Notes: generated by a model not told the origin, from the sequence alone. 64,000 bases of DNA from Henriciella sp045287255 (GCF_045287255.1 NZ_CP137142.1:744001-808000), one strand, 5' to 3'. Numbered from the stretch's first letter, positions 1 to 9,252 are shown. Numbers and translations: made by a program.

Positions 1-1646
1 ACCCACGAGAGCTGGCAGCGAAGATTGCACCTCGTCTGGCGGAGCACGCAGCGATTGACCGGGTCGATATTGCCGGGCCAGGCTTTCTCAACATTGTGGT
101 CACGGCAGAGGCACTGGCCGGGGCAGCGGAACATGTGCGTAGCGATGCCAAGGCTGGCGGTGGACAAGCTGTAGAAGCCGAAACCGTCGTCATCGACTTT
201 GGTGGGCCGAATGTCGCCAAGCCAATGCATGTTGGCCATTTGCGTAGCGCCGTTATTGGCGACACGCTGGTGCGTTTGCTGCGTTTCCTGGGCGATCAGG
301 TCACAGGCGATGTGCACTTAGGCGACTGGGGCTTGCAAATGGGCCTGCTAATCGTCGCCGTGGAAGAAGAGCAGCCTGACCTGCCTTACTTTGATGCGGG
401 CAATGAAGGGCCGTTTCCAAGCGAGCCGCCTGTAACGATGGAAGATCTCTCGCGGCTTTATCCGATGGCATCCGGGCGCTCCAAGGAAGATGCTGCGTAT
501 CTGGAGAAAGCACAGAATGCCGTAGCGCAGATGCAGGCTGGAAGGGCGGGGTATCGCGCGCTGTTGCAGCACTTTATCGATGTGTCTGTCGCCGCTCTGA
601 AAGTGGATTATGGCTTTCTGGATGTGTCTTTCGATCTCTGGAAAGGCGAAAGCGACGTTGATCCATTGATTGCGCCGATGGTTGAAGACCTCAAAGACCG
701 CGGTCTTGCCCGGCTTGATGAAGGGGCCTGGATCATTGATATCGCTCGCGAGAATGAAAATGTCCCGACTGTTGGCAAAGATGGTCAGGAGCGGCTGAAA
801 AACCCAATGCCGCCTTTGATGCTGGTCAATTCGCGTGGCGGGACAGGCTATCATGCCACCGACCTTGCGACGATCCTTGATCGCAAGCAGGAGATCAATC
901 CTGATCGCATCCTCTATGTCGTGGATCAGCGTCAGGCGACCCATTTCGAGCAGGTCTATCGCGCCTCTGACAAAGCAGGCTATGTCCCGCACGAGCGCCT
1001 GGAGCATCTTGGCTTCGGCACCGTGAATGGCAAGGATGGCAAGCCCTTCAAGACCCGTGAAGGCGGTACACTAAGGTTGGCTGATCTCAACGCGATGGCG
1101 CTTGAAGAGGCGACCAAGAAGATCGGCGATGCCGGGCTCTCCGGTGAAATTGGCGCAGAAGAGAAGAGTGAGATTGGTCGCCTTGTCGCGCGTGCCGCGC
1201 TGCGCTTTGCCGACCTGCAAAACCAACGCACAACCAATTACGTTTTTGATCTCGAGCGGTTTACCAGCTTTGAGGGCAAGACCGGGCCATACCTGCTCTA
1301 TGCGGCGGTGCGGATGAAAGCGCTGCTGCGCCGGGCTGGCGAGGAAGGTCATGCACCGGGCGCTATACGGATCGAGAATGAGGCTGAGCGTAAATTGGCT
1401 CTGGTGCTCGATGGATTTGCCTTGTCGCTCCGTCTCGCGCGCGAGAAGCGAATGCCACATTATGTTTGCGAGCATGTCTATACGCTGGCTCAGGCTTTCA
1501 GCGCGTTCTACGCCGCGAGCCCGATCCTCAAGGATGGTGTGGCTGCGGAAGTACGTGCGTCACGTCTTGGACTGGTTGAAGCTGTCCTGAAACAGCTTGA
1601 AGCCGGGCTTGGCATCCTCGGGATTACCGCGCCAGAGCGTATGTAA
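1..1646 (+). CDS. argS: Arginyl-tRNA synthetase, 5' end missing
   Basis: Charges tRNA-Arg with arginine in the cytoplasm. The reading frame is open from base 3, and the first codons already read as ArgRS N-terminal additional domain, so the true start lies left of the window. A class I HIGH-type signature (HVGH) is encoded near 228-239, and the ArgRS motif KPFKTR, which stands in for KMSKS, near 1041-1058. The C-terminal anticodon-binding DALR domain follows (YAAVRMKALLRR). About 548 codons are visible out of a usual 580-600. The stop is TAA at 1644. Identification is certain; only the start is unknown. Confidence 0.97.
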   Translation, partial: PRELAAKIAPRLAEHAAIDRVDIAGPGFLNIVVTAEALAGAAEHVRSDAKAGGGQAVEAETVVIDFGGPNVAKPMHVGHLRSAVIGDTLVRLLRFLGDQVTGDVHLGDWGLQMGLLIVAVEEEQPDLPYFDAGNEGPFPSEPPVTMEDLSRLYPMASGRSKEDAAYLEKAQNAVAQMQAGRAGYRALLQHFIDVSVAALKVDYGFLDVSFDLWKGESDVDPLIAPMVEDLKDRGLARLDEGAWIIDIARENENVPTVGKDGQERLKNPMPPLMLVNSRGGTGYHATDLATILDRKQEINPDRILYVVDQRQATHFEQVYRASDKAGYVPHERLEHLGFGTVNGKDGKPFKTREGGTLRLADLNAMALEEATKKIGDAGLSGEIGAEEKSEIGRLVARAALRFADLQNQRTTNYVFDLERFTSFEGKTGPYLLYAAVRMKALLRRAGEEGHAPGAIRIENEAERKLALVLDGFALSLRLAREKRMPHYVCEHVYTLAQAFSAFYAASPILKDGVAAEVRASRLGLVEAVLKQLEAGLGILGITAPERM

Positions 1647-1801
1647 GTCAAAAGTAAACAAAACGGCCTGTTTTATTTACCCGGCCCTAACGCGTTTTAA
1701 CGGTGTTGGGGTGAGGGTGAACAAATCAGACGATTTCGGTAACTATTGGGCAAGGCGTCAGAGCTATCTTTAGGGTAACAAGACCCCGAAGGAGCCCAAT
1801 A

Positions 1802-2227
1802 ATGCTTAAAAACATGATCAGAACTGCCGCAGAAGCCACTGGCCTGACGCAATCAAAAGCCAAAGAAGCGATTGGCGTCGTCCTGAATACATCAGAGCGG
1901 CAAGGCTCCCCACTCGCTGAGGCCGTGTTCCGGAAGATGCCAGGCGCACGTACATTGTCTGCAACGACAGGCGCAGAGACTGGCGCGACAACCGGCGTCA
2001 TCGCCCGTTTGATCGAGCAGACCCCAGGTGGTCGTCGCTTTGTTGGCGAGCGTATGTTCAGCGAGCTTCACAAGCTGGGCCTCGGCCATAGCGAGATCGG
2101 TAAACTGCTGCCTTCAATCAGCCTCTATATGCGTGAAACTTACGGCATGGATGGCTTTGCCCATATGGGCGACTTCATTGTGACTGACCCAGTTACAGAA
2201 GGTGCAAACAAGGCGGTGGCAGCGTAG
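1802..2227 (+). CDS. Small conserved-looking protein of unknown function
   Basis: A 141-residue soluble protein with no signal peptide, preceded by an AAGGAG ribosome-binding site seven bases before the ATG. The N-terminal half is a short helical segment (TGLTQSKAKEAIG), followed by a Thr/Gly/Ala-rich linker, then a helical half containing a FSELHKLGLGHSEIGKLLP stretch. The layout resembles the small DUF2780/DUF2267-like helical proteins, but I cannot assign it firmly. It stands alone, with a good intrinsic terminator downstream at 2261-2297, so it is probably a monocistronic gene. The 155 bases between argS and it contain nothing clear beyond a weak AAAAC/GTTTT hairpin near 1659-1675. Confidence 0.7.
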   Translation: MLKNMIRTAAEATGLTQSKAKEAIGVVLNTSERQGSPLAEAVFRKMPGARTLSATTGAETGATTGVIARLIEQTPGGRRFVGERMFSELHKLGLGHSEIGKLLPSISLYMRETYGMDGFAHMGDFIVTDPVTEGANKAVAA

Positions 2228-2260
2228 AGCCAGCCCTCAAAAGAATTCGGGACTATATCG

Positions 2261-2297
2261 GGCCTGCCGCATGACCCTGCGGTGGGCCTTTTCTTTT
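2261..2297 (+). terminator. Intrinsic terminator after the 1802 gene
   Basis: GGCCTGCCGC (2261-2270) pairs imperfectly with GCGGTGGGCC (2279-2288), with two mismatched positions in the middle of a ten-base stem. TTTTCTTTT follows directly. This is classic rho-independent terminator geometry for the gene ending at 2227. Confidence 0.75.
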
Positions 2298-2323
2298 GGA
2301 AGCTCAGATCATAAGGGGAGGGT

Positions 2324-2647
2324 ATGCAAATTTCCGCTTATTCTGACTTTCTCAAAGCCGCAGGACAGGCCTCTGTTCTGGAGGCTGAATATGCAAGTGA
2401 TCCGCTCTTGGTTGCCGGGGCCATGCAGGCCGTATTGGATCATGCTGCCACTGAGTTGAAGCCTGATGCTGACGTTACGCTGACCTCGCTCACGCTTGAT
2501 ACGCTTGGCCAAAGTGATGCCAGTCAAACGATGGAGTTTGAGACCAGACTTGATCGCCAAACCCGGACACTCATCTTTATCAGCGGTCTTGCAAAACAGG
2601 GTGAGGCAGCTGTCCTCAAAGCGACGGCGATTTATCGCATTTCTTAG
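2324..2647 (+). CDS. Hypothetical protein, possibly hotdog fold
   Basis: A 107-residue protein with a strong ribosome-binding site (AAGGGGAGGG) before the ATG. The C-terminal half, with TRTLIFISGLAKQGEA and then TAIYRIS, looks like the last strands of a hotdog thioesterase, in which a conserved strand ends in a TxxYRI-like motif. This is a fold guess rather than a family match, and no catalytic residue can be named. It lies 12 bases upstream of the SDR gene at 2660 and is very probably co-transcribed with it. Confidence 0.65.
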   Translation: MQISAYSDFLKAAGQASVLEAEYASDPLLVAGAMQAVLDHAATELKPDADVTLTSLTLDTLGQSDASQTMEFETRLDRQTRTLIFISGLAKQGEAAVLKATAIYRIS

Positions 2648-2659
2648 GGAGCAATTGAT

Positions 2660-3331
2660 ATGGCGACTGTCCTGATCACCGGAGCAAATCGCGGCATCGG
2701 TCTGGAACTCGTAAAGGCCTACATAGCGAGAGATGATATTGTGATCGCGACTTGCCGTGAACCTGCCAAGGCAGATGCCCTGCAAGCGACCGGCGCAGAA
2801 GTCTTTCAGATGGATGTCTCCAGTGATGAGAGTGTTCAGGCTTTCGCCAAGGCCCTTGATGGCAGGGCGGTCGATCTTCTGATCAATAATGCGGGCGTTG
2901 GCGACCGTGCCGGTCTTGATAATGTCGATTTTGAGACTTTTGCCTATGTCGTGAACGTCAACACTTTGGGTCCCGTTCGCGTCTTGCAGGCTTTGAGTGA
3001 CAATGTGGCCGCAGGGGCGGGTAAGAAAATTGCGAACATCTCCAGTCAGCTTGGCTCTATCGCTAATGCCACGGGTGATATGGGGCTTGCCTATCGGGTC
3101 TCGAAAGCGGGGCTAAACATGGCGTTGAAATCGGCGACCTCTAACCTTGCGGAGAAGGGGATCAGCTTGCTGACTTTACACCCTGGCTGGGTCGCAACCG
3201 ATATGGGCGGTGAGCAGGCCCCTGTGCACCCGGAAGAGAGCGCTGCGGGCTTGGTCAAAGTCATCGATGCTAATGGTGTGTCAGGGGAGCTTCATTTCCT
3301 GGATTGGCAAGGAACGGTTCTCCCTTGGTAA
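2660..3331 (+). CDS. Short-chain dehydrogenase/reductase, C-factor-like
   Basis: A 223-residue NAD(P)-dependent classical SDR. It shows the cofactor motif TGANRGIG (residues 7-14), NNAG (76-79), catalytic serines around 128-129 and the YxxxK pair Y145/K149. The very short length and overall layout resemble the C-factor (CsgA)-type SDRs common in proteobacteria; the substrate is unknown. It is the second gene of a likely two-gene operon with the protein at 2324. The DNA after its stop contains two short dyads and is probably the promoter of the TonB receptor. Confidence 0.9.
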   Translation: MATVLITGANRGIGLELVKAYIARDDIVIATCREPAKADALQATGAEVFQMDVSSDESVQAFAKALDGRAVDLLINNAGVGDRAGLDNVDFETFAYVVNVNTLGPVRVLQALSDNVAAGAGKKIANISSQLGSIANATGDMGLAYRVSKAGLNMALKSATSNLAEKGISLLTLHPGWVATDMGGEQAPVHPEESAAGLVKVIDANGVSGELHFLDWQGTVLPW

Positions 3332-3409
3332 AGTGACCTGATTTAGGAATCCTCTGCCTACGGAATAGTCATTCAAACTTGTTGCAACGCAAAAACACCC
3401 CATTTGGTT

Positions 3410-3444
3410 TGATGGGAACAGGGTGATGCTGCAATCGTCCCTGT
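3410..3444 (+). promoter_or_regulatory. Dyads upstream of the TonB receptor
   Basis: ACAGGG (3418-3423) and CCCTGT (3439-3444) form a six-base inverted repeat with a 15-base spacer. A shorter CCCAT/ATGGG dyad lies just before it. They fall 55-100 bases upstream of the receptor start, where an operator or leader hairpin could sit. No known regulator consensus was recognised. Confidence 0.25.
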
Positions 3445-3498
3445 GTGCGCGGTCAAAAATAATAGGTGCATGATCACCACGCAAAGAGGAACCAAATC

Positions 3499-6078
3499 AT
3501 GAAGAAATATAATCTACTCGGCGGCTCGGCGCTGTCGCTTGCCATGTTGGCGACAGGCTTTCAAGCTGTTGCGCAAGAGGCCGATACAATCGCAGAAGCC
3601 GAAGACGCGCGAGAGCTGGGGACGATTGTTGTTACCGGGACGCGGGCCACAGACCGGACGGCGCTTGAAACCGCTGTCCCTGTCGATGTTTTCCCAATTG
3701 ACGAGCTGACCGAGACGGGACGCGTCGAGCTGAACCAGATTCTGGCAGCGACCGTCCCAAGCTTCAACTTCAATCAGACCTCGATCAATGATGGCACGGA
3801 TATTATCCGCCCGGCCACGCTGCGCGGCCTCGCGCCGGATCAGACTCTGGTTCTGCTTAATTCAAAGCGCCGCCACGCTTCGGCGCTCGTCAATATTAAT
3901 GGTTCGGTTGGTCGTGGCTCTGCTGCGGTCGACCTGAACTCGATCCCAACCGCGGCCATCGGCTCGGTGCAGGTCCTGCGGGATGGCGCTTCGGCGCAGT
4001 ATGGCTCTGATGCGATTGCCGGCGTGATCAACGTTCTGTTGAAGGAAGAAGAGTCTGGTGGCGGTATCAGTGCTCGCTATGGCGCGTTTGTAACCGACAT
4101 TGATGGGCTTAATCGCGACGCTGTGGACGGGGAAACCCTAACCCTCAGCGGTTGGAAAGGCTTTGCGCTTGGTGACGATGGCTTCCTGACAGTTTCAGCA
4201 GAGTATAAGGATCGTAATCCAGCAAACCGGGCGGGTCTCGACCCGCGTCCTCAGTACATCACACCAAATGGTGTTGCTGATCCTCGTGAGACCACGTTTG
4301 ATCGGCTCAATCACCGCTATGGCAATGGCAATGCGGAGGACTTTAGTATCTTCGCCAATGCTGGCTTTGCGATCAATGAGGATTGGGACCTTTATGGTTG
4401 GGCCGGGTATCAGGATCGTGAAGCCGATAGCCCGGGCTTCTATCGTCGTTCCAGCGACTCCGCGCCGAGTCCTCTTGGAACACGGAGCACGCCTCGCAAC
4501 CTGACCGAGATTTACCCGGACGGCTTCTTGCCAACGATTGTTGGTGATGTGACCGATTATAGTTTCGGGGGTGGTCTTCGCGGTGATCTTGCTGGTTGGG
4601 ACGCTGATTTCAGTGTGGTGTATGGCTCGAATGAGCTCGACTATAGTGTGACCAATACGCTAAACGCGTCGCTTGGACCAACAAGCCAGACAGAGTTTGA
4701 TGCTGGTGCGCTGGCTTATGATCAACTCGTCCTCAATGCGAATATTACCCAGTCATTCGACAATCTTCTGCCAGGCACAACGATACTGTCTTTCGGGGCA
4801 GAGTTTCGGGATGAAGGCTTTGAGATCACGCAAGGCGAGCCAAACTCATATGCGCAAGGCGGATATCGCGGTATTCCAGGGGTCAACTATGAGCCCGTTA
4901 TAGGCGTCAATGTGCCAGTCGGCTTCGATATTGATGACCCAAGCACGTACCCAGACCCGTTTGACGAGAATTTCGGGGTTGGCTTTGCGGGCGGCAGTCA
5001 GGTCTTTGCGGGGTTCACACCGCAGTCTGAAGTCGACGAAGGACGCGACAATTTCGGCATCTATGCTGATGCGGAATGGGAACCGAATGATCAGACCCTG
5101 CTGTCCGCGGCTGTACGGTATGAGGATTATTCCGACTTTGGTGAAACCGTTACAGCCAAGCTGACTGGACGTTATGACTTCAATGATGTCGTCGCAATCC
5201 GCGGCGCGGTGAGTACCGGCTTCCGGGCCCCAAGTTTGCAGCAGCAATTCTTCACAGCGACATCTACAAACTTCATTGATGGTACACCATTTGAGATTGG
5301 AACTTTCCCATCCTCGTCTGAAGCGGCGATCGCCTTGGGCGCGCAGCCGCTCGATGCAGAAGAGTCGACAAGCTTCTCTGCCGGTCTTGTGATCACCCCT
5401 GACAATGGCTTCTTCATCACCATTGATGCCTACAGTATTGATATTGAGGATCAGATTTTCCTGTCTGAAAACCTTGGTGGCGATGACGTCGACGCTGCTC
5501 TGGCAGCAGCTGGTGTGGAAGGTGTAAGCCGAGTGCGGTTCTTCCAGAATGGCATTGAGACGGAAACACGCGGGGTTGATGTCGTTGCCCGCTATGACTG
5601 GGATCTTGGGGCGGACCTTGGCGATCTGGGCCTGCAGGCCGCATTCAATTTCTCCGAAGTTGAGGTGACCAAGATACCTGTGAATACAGTGCTTCCGGAC
5701 CTGACATTCTTCAGCCGTGATAATCGTCTGACATTCGAAGAGAGCGCACCGGAAACCAAGCTTATCCTGTCTGCGGATTATCAGTGGAAAGATGCCACGA
5801 TCAATGCCCGCGCCACGCGGTATGGTGAGGTCATCGATCCATCCAACAATCCTGATAATGACTTCACATTGGAAGCTGCATGGATTCTGGATGCCTCTGT
5901 GGATTTTGCTGTGACAGACAGTTTCAATATGGGTGTTGGGGTCGACAATCTGCTTGATCAGTACCCAACAGAAACACCGTCAAATCAGAACTTCAACGGG
6001 ATTTTCCCATTCTCAACCCGTTCGCCATTCGGTTTCTCTGGCCGCTTCATGTATGTGCGGGCGAGCTACGACTTCTAG
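3499..6078 (+). CDS. TonB-dependent outer-membrane receptor
   Basis: An 859-residue outer-membrane transporter that takes up a ligand using TonB-ExbBD energy. The start at 3499 is preferred over an upstream in-frame ATG at 3466: it has an AAGAGGA site and gives a proper signal peptide (MKKYNLLGGSALSLAML with cleavage near AVAQ). A plug domain follows, with LGTIVVTGTR and the motif VLRDGASAQYGSDAIAGVIN, then a long beta-barrel ending in aromatic Phe (YVRASYDF), as the BAM complex needs. It stands alone with its own terminator. No neighbour indicates the ligand, so vitamin, siderophore or carbohydrate uptake all remain possible. Confidence 0.95.
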   Translation: MKKYNLLGGSALSLAMLATGFQAVAQEADTIAEAEDARELGTIVVTGTRATDRTALETAVPVDVFPIDELTETGRVELNQILAATVPSFNFNQTSINDGTDIIRPATLRGLAPDQTLVLLNSKRRHASALVNINGSVGRGSAAVDLNSIPTAAIGSVQVLRDGASAQYGSDAIAGVINVLLKEEESGGGISARYGAFVTDIDGLNRDAVDGETLTLSGWKGFALGDDGFLTVSAEYKDRNPANRAGLDPRPQYITPNGVADPRETTFDRLNHRYGNGNAEDFSIFANAGFAINEDWDLYGWAGYQDREADSPGFYRRSSDSAPSPLGTRSTPRNLTEIYPDGFLPTIVGDVTDYSFGGGLRGDLAGWDADFSVVYGSNELDYSVTNTLNASLGPTSQTEFDAGALAYDQLVLNANITQSFDNLLPGTTILSFGAEFRDEGFEITQGEPNSYAQGGYRGIPGVNYEPVIGVNVPVGFDIDDPSTYPDPFDENFGVGFAGGSQVFAGFTPQSEVDEGRDNFGIYADAEWEPNDQTLLSAAVRYEDYSDFGETVTAKLTGRYDFNDVVAIRGAVSTGFRAPSLQQQFFTATSTNFIDGTPFEIGTFPSSSEAAIALGAQPLDAEESTSFSAGLVITPDNGFFITIDAYSIDIEDQIFLSENLGGDDVDAALAAAGVEGVSRVRFFQNGIETETRGVDVVARYDWDLGADLGDLGLQAAFNFSEVEVTKIPVNTVLPDLTFFSRDNRLTFEESAPETKLILSADYQWKDATINARATRYGEVIDPSNNPDNDFTLEAAWILDASVDFAVTDSFNMGVGVDNLLDQYPTETPSNQNFNGIFPFSTRSPFGFSGRFMYVRASYDF

Positions 6079-6100
6079 AGTTCAGGATTATCCAAAAAAG

Positions 6101-6136
6101 AAACGCCGCTTCGGAGACGAGGCGGCGTTTTTGTTT
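6101..6136 (+). terminator. Intrinsic terminator after the TonB receptor
   Basis: AAACGCCGC (6101-6109) pairs perfectly with GCGGCGTTT (6122-6130), followed by more T residues (TTTTTGTTTT). With A residues on the other side it can also act on the minus strand, serving the convergent crotonase gene that ends at 6155. Confidence 0.85.
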
Positions 6137-6154
6137 TGGCGGCTTAGGGACAAC

Positions 6155-7009
6155 TTACATTGGCGTATTGCGCAGTTTACCGAGGTCCGGGAATTCCGGG
6201 GCGCGTTTTTCAGCCATCGCCGTGAAGGCTTCCTTCATATGGCTGTGTGGCATCATACCAGCATTCCAGACCCCGATATAATCCAGCGTATCGGCGGTTG
6301 AATGATCACGGCCATAGTTGATCAGGGTTTTGCAACCCACGACGGTGATCGGGTCTTTGCTGGCAATCTCTTTGGCGACGCCCATGACATGCGCCATCAT
6401 CTCTTCCTGCGTGTCGAATACATCGTTCACCAGATGGATGTCCTTGGCCTGGTCAGCTTTCAGGCGCATACCCGTATAGGCCATCTGTTTGACCCAACCT
6501 TCAGGAATGTAGCGTTGCAGGCGTGGGAAGGTACCGACATCAGCTGTCATCGCGATATTGGTTTCCTGGATGCAGAAGAAGGCGTCCTTGGTGCACCAGC
6601 GAATATCACCAGCCGAAATCATATCGATCGCGCCACCGATGACGCCACCTTGGCAGGCAATCAGGACTGGGATTCGGGCTTCTTCGAGAGCATTAAAAGA
6701 GGATTGTATCTGTCTGATATTGCTGCGGAAAACCTCAGCTGCGATATAGGGGTTCTTGGTTGTCGACGACACTGATCCATCCGATGCAAAGACAGACAGA
6801 TCCATACCGGCGCTAAAATGTTTGCCGGTTGAGGAGATGACGATGACGCGGGCGAGGGCTTCTGAATCAATCTCCCGAACGATGGCTGGAAGCTCATTCC
6901 AGAAATCCTTGGTCATTGTGTTCATCGCGTCACCGCGTGACAGGACAATATGGGCAACCTTGTCCTCGATCTGAACATCGAAACAGGCATGCGTTTTCTT
7001 GAGCATCAT
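6155..7009 (-). CDS. Crotonase-family protein, dienoyl-CoA isomerase-like
   Basis: A 284-residue enoyl-CoA hydratase/isomerase superfamily member. The oxyanion-hole segments are GKHFSAGMDL (63-71) and the GGVIGGAID region. Three acidic residues, D129, E149 and D157 (in GAIDM, IQETN and TADVG), have exactly the 20- and 8-residue spacing of the catalytic D176/E196/D204 of mammalian ECH1. It is therefore probably a delta3,5-delta2,4-dienoyl-CoA isomerase acting in beta-oxidation of unsaturated fatty acids, rather than a plain hydratase. GGGAGA precedes the tandem ATG ATG. It is a single gene, divergent from the DUF4197 gene. Confidence 0.9.
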   Translation of the reverse strand: MMLKKTHACFDVQIEDKVAHIVLSRGDAMNTMTKDFWNELPAIVREIDSEALARVIVISSTGKHFSAGMDLSVFASDGSVSSTTKNPYIAAEVFRSNIRQIQSSFNALEEARIPVLIACQGGVIGGAIDMISAGDIRWCTKDAFFCIQETNIAMTADVGTFPRLQRYIPEGWVKQMAYTGMRLKADQAKDIHLVNDVFDTQEEMMAHVMGVAKEIASKDPITVVGCKTLINYGRDHSTADTLDYIGVWNAGMMPHSHMKEAFTAMAEKRAPEFPDLGKLRNTPM

Positions 7010-7049
7010 CGTATCTCCCTATTTGCACTCTAAGGTACAGTAGCGCAGG

Positions 7050-7068
7050 GGTCAGGACCAGACTGACC
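7050..7068. promoter_or_regulatory. Inverted repeat in the crotonase/DUF4197 divergent promoter
   Basis: GGTCAG (7050-7055) and CTGACC (7063-7068) form a perfect six-base inverted repeat with a seven-base spacer. It lies 41 bases upstream of the crotonase start and about 75 bases upstream of the DUF4197 gene. The size suits a TetR- or GntR-type operator, as often controls fatty-acid genes. No regulator gene is adjacent. Confidence 0.35.
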
Positions 7069-7142
7069 TTGCGGGAAGCAGTTTAAGGTTTGCGCTAAAG
7101 GGCAATTCCGGGTTTGATAACAGGGTTAAGAGGGAGTTAGCC

Positions 7143-7886
7143 ATGAAAGCTTTGATCGGTGGGGCGCTGGCCCTCTGCTTGCTGCCAGCTGCGTGCGAAA
7201 GTGTTGATGCTGAACAGGTTGGCGCGGTTCTTGGGTCAATCTATGGCCCGCAGAGCGAAACCGACGGGCAGGGCGCTTTATCCTCTCTGGAAATCGAAGC
7301 AGGCCTGCGGCAGGCCCTGGAGATCGGGACTGAACGCGTCGCCGACCAGATTGGCGTCACTGATGGCTACTGGCAGGACCCACAAATTCGTATTCCGCTA
7401 CCCGGACGTCTTGGGGAAGTGCAAAGCCAGCTTCAGGGCATCGGTTTGTCTGGCCCGCTTGATGACCTGCAATTACGGATGAACCGGGCGGCTGAAGATG
7501 CTGTTCCTGCAGGCAAGCAGATTGTGATTGATGTCGTTCGGTCGATCACTATTCAGGATGCGCTGGGGATTCTCAATGGTGGCGACACCGCCGCGACAGA
7601 TTTCCTGCGTGGGCGGACCGAGACTTCTCTGCGCACTACGTTCACCCCTTATGTGGAGGATGCGCTAGCTTCGTCGGGGGCTTATCAGATGCTTGATAGT
7701 GTAACCGCCAGCCAGCCTTTGCTTGCGGTCTATGCCGGCGATTTCAAGTCTGATCTGACGACCCATGCTGTGAACTTTGGCCTCAATGGCTTGTTCAACT
7801 ATCTCGCGGTTGAGGAACAGAAAATCAGAGAAGATCCGGTTGCCCGCACAACTGAACTTCTTCGTAAAGTGTTTGGATCAAGGTAA
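7143..7886 (+). CDS. DUF4197 family envelope protein
   Basis: A 247-residue protein with an export signal (MKALIGGALALCLLPAAC). Cys18 could be lipidated, but the residue at -3 is Pro, so the lipobox is imperfect and periplasmic release is also possible. The body matches DUF4197: a helical region IRIPLPGRLGEVQ, then LGILNGGDTAATDFLRGRTE and a C-terminal VEEQKIREDPVARTTELL tail. The function of this family is unknown. A strong GAGGGAG site precedes the start. It is followed within three bases by an alpha/beta hydrolase gene, implying one transcript. Confidence 0.85.
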   Translation: MKALIGGALALCLLPAACESVDAEQVGAVLGSIYGPQSETDGQGALSSLEIEAGLRQALEIGTERVADQIGVTDGYWQDPQIRIPLPGRLGEVQSQLQGIGLSGPLDDLQLRMNRAAEDAVPAGKQIVIDVVRSITIQDALGILNGGDTAATDFLRGRTETSLRTTFTPYVEDALASSGAYQMLDSVTASQPLLAVYAGDFKSDLTTHAVNFGLNGLFNYLAVEEQKIREDPVARTTELLRKVFGSR

Positions 7887-7888
7887 AC

Positions 7889-8839
7889 ATGCGCCGTTTC
7901 ACGTTTGAGACCCCGCAAGGGGATATGAGTGCTTTGGAATTCGGGGAGCCAGCTGGACGGCTGGCTGCAGTCTGGCTGCATGCAACTGGCTTTAATGCCA
8001 TGACGTATCAGTCCATTTTGGCCCCACTTGGTCTGCGAACGAAAGTACAGGCCGTGGATTTGCGCGGTCATGGACGCTCCAGCTTGCCTGCTGTCCCAGG
8101 CAAAATGAAATCCTGGAAAACCTATCGTGACGATATAATTGCATTTCTGGATCGGGAGTCGCCGACTAAAAAGGTTGTCTTGGGTGGGCATTCCATGGGG
8201 GCGACCGTGGCGCTGCTGGTGGCGGGGGCGCGGCCGGAAAAGGTTGCCGGTCTGGTTTTGGCAGATCCGGTCATTCTGACGCCGCGCTATTACGCCTATA
8301 TGCATTTGTTCCCAGGGACTGGTGGCGGGCACCATATGGCAAGGCAGGCCAAGAAGCGCCGTTTGGAGTTTGGCTCGCCAGATGAGGTTCAGAAAAGCTA
8401 TAAAGGGCGCGGGGCGTTCAAGACGTGGCGTGAGCCGTTTCTGGGCGATTATATTCTCGATGCCTTTGACCGTGTCGATGAGAATGATCCGGAAAGTGAA
8501 GATCAAACCTGGCGCCTGCTGTGCCATCCAAAATGGGAAGCCGCGACGTTTGGGGCACAACGCAATCGTCCCTGGCATGCGCTTTCCAAGGTCAAAAAAC
8601 ACAATATACCGATCACGATCCTGCGTCCGGAAAGCGATTCTGTCCTGACCGATAAGGTGGCCGCGCGGCTTTTGCGCAAATGCCCGCACCTGGTGCTGAA
8701 AGAGCGCGCGAACACCACGCACTTCCTACCCATGGAAGCCCCGTATGACGTGCGCGATCACCTCTCAGCCTATATTTCCAGCCTGATTGAGGGTGTTGCC
8801 GAGGATGAGTTTGGTCATGTTAAACGCAGCTTGCGTTAA
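7889..8839 (+). CDS. Alpha/beta hydrolase
   Basis: A 316-residue cytoplasmic hydrolase. The nucleophile elbow GGHSMGA places Ser102 as catalytic serine. WLHATGF at residues 29-35 is the oxyanion-type HG-like strand, and NTTHFLPME near the C terminus gives the catalytic His. A lid insertion rich in basic and aromatic residues sits between. The substrate cannot be predicted. It starts two bases after the DUF4197 stop, so translation is likely coupled. Its stop codon shares TTAA with the stop of the convergent DUF1232 gene. Confidence 0.88.
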   Translation: MRRFTFETPQGDMSALEFGEPAGRLAAVWLHATGFNAMTYQSILAPLGLRTKVQAVDLRGHGRSSLPAVPGKMKSWKTYRDDIIAFLDRESPTKKVVLGGHSMGATVALLVAGARPEKVAGLVLADPVILTPRYYAYMHLFPGTGGGHHMARQAKKRRLEFGSPDEVQKSYKGRGAFKTWREPFLGDYILDAFDRVDENDPESEDQTWRLLCHPKWEAATFGAQRNRPWHALSKVKKHNIPITILRPESDSVLTDKVAARLLRKCPHLVLKERANTTHFLPMEAPYDVRDHLSAYISSLIEGVAEDEFGHVKRSLR

Positions 8840-9252
8840 ACTGAGGCCTCATCCGATGGGGAAGGTTTCTGTGGGAGACCAAGTAGCTTGCGGGCAGCGA
8901 CCCTGTGGTGATCCTTTATATGCGCCCCGACGATACCAAGGGCCGTCGCCAGAACCGTGGCATCATCAGTGAAGCCCAGCCCAGCCACAACATCCGGTAT
9001 GGCATCAACAGGCATCACGAAATATCCGAGTGCCGCAAAGAGCGTGAGTTTGACCTTACGCGGTGTCTGGGCATCCAGAGCGCAATAGTAGGCGGCTGCG
9101 AGATCATCAGCGAAAGGAATGCGCCCGGCGACACGCAGCAGTTTCGGCAGAAGCTTACGTTTCGTCTTGCGATTTTGCTTTTCAGTGGCGATCGGAACCC
9201 GTGTTGGAACAGTCTCACCGTTTTCAATGATGATTTCCCTTGGGTCAGACAT
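8836..9252 (-). CDS. DUF1232 (YkvA-type) membrane protein
   Basis: A 138-residue protein with a basic N-terminal region (NRKTKRKLLPKLL) and the DUF1232 core containing YFVMPVDAIPDVVAGLGFTD (near residues 77-96). This is a short hydrophobic hairpin with the conserved PxDxIPD turn. The family is found in many bacteria without known function. The start at 9252 is chosen because AAGGAAGGA lies about 12 bases upstream. An in-frame ATG at 9279 would read through that site and has no ribosome-binding site of its own. It is divergent from the SDR gene at 9312. Confidence 0.85.
   Translation of the reverse strand: MSDPREIIIENGETVPTRVPIATEKQNRKTKRKLLPKLLRVAGRIPFADDLAAAYYCALDAQTPRKVKLTLFAALGYFVMPVDAIPDVVAGLGFTDDATVLATALGIVGAHIKDHHRVAARKLLGLPQKPSPSDEASV

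Noticed and set aside
348..1007. A 219-codon open frame on the minus strand inside argS
   Set aside because: Antisense to a certain gene, no family likeness and no ribosome-binding site; a codon-bias shadow.
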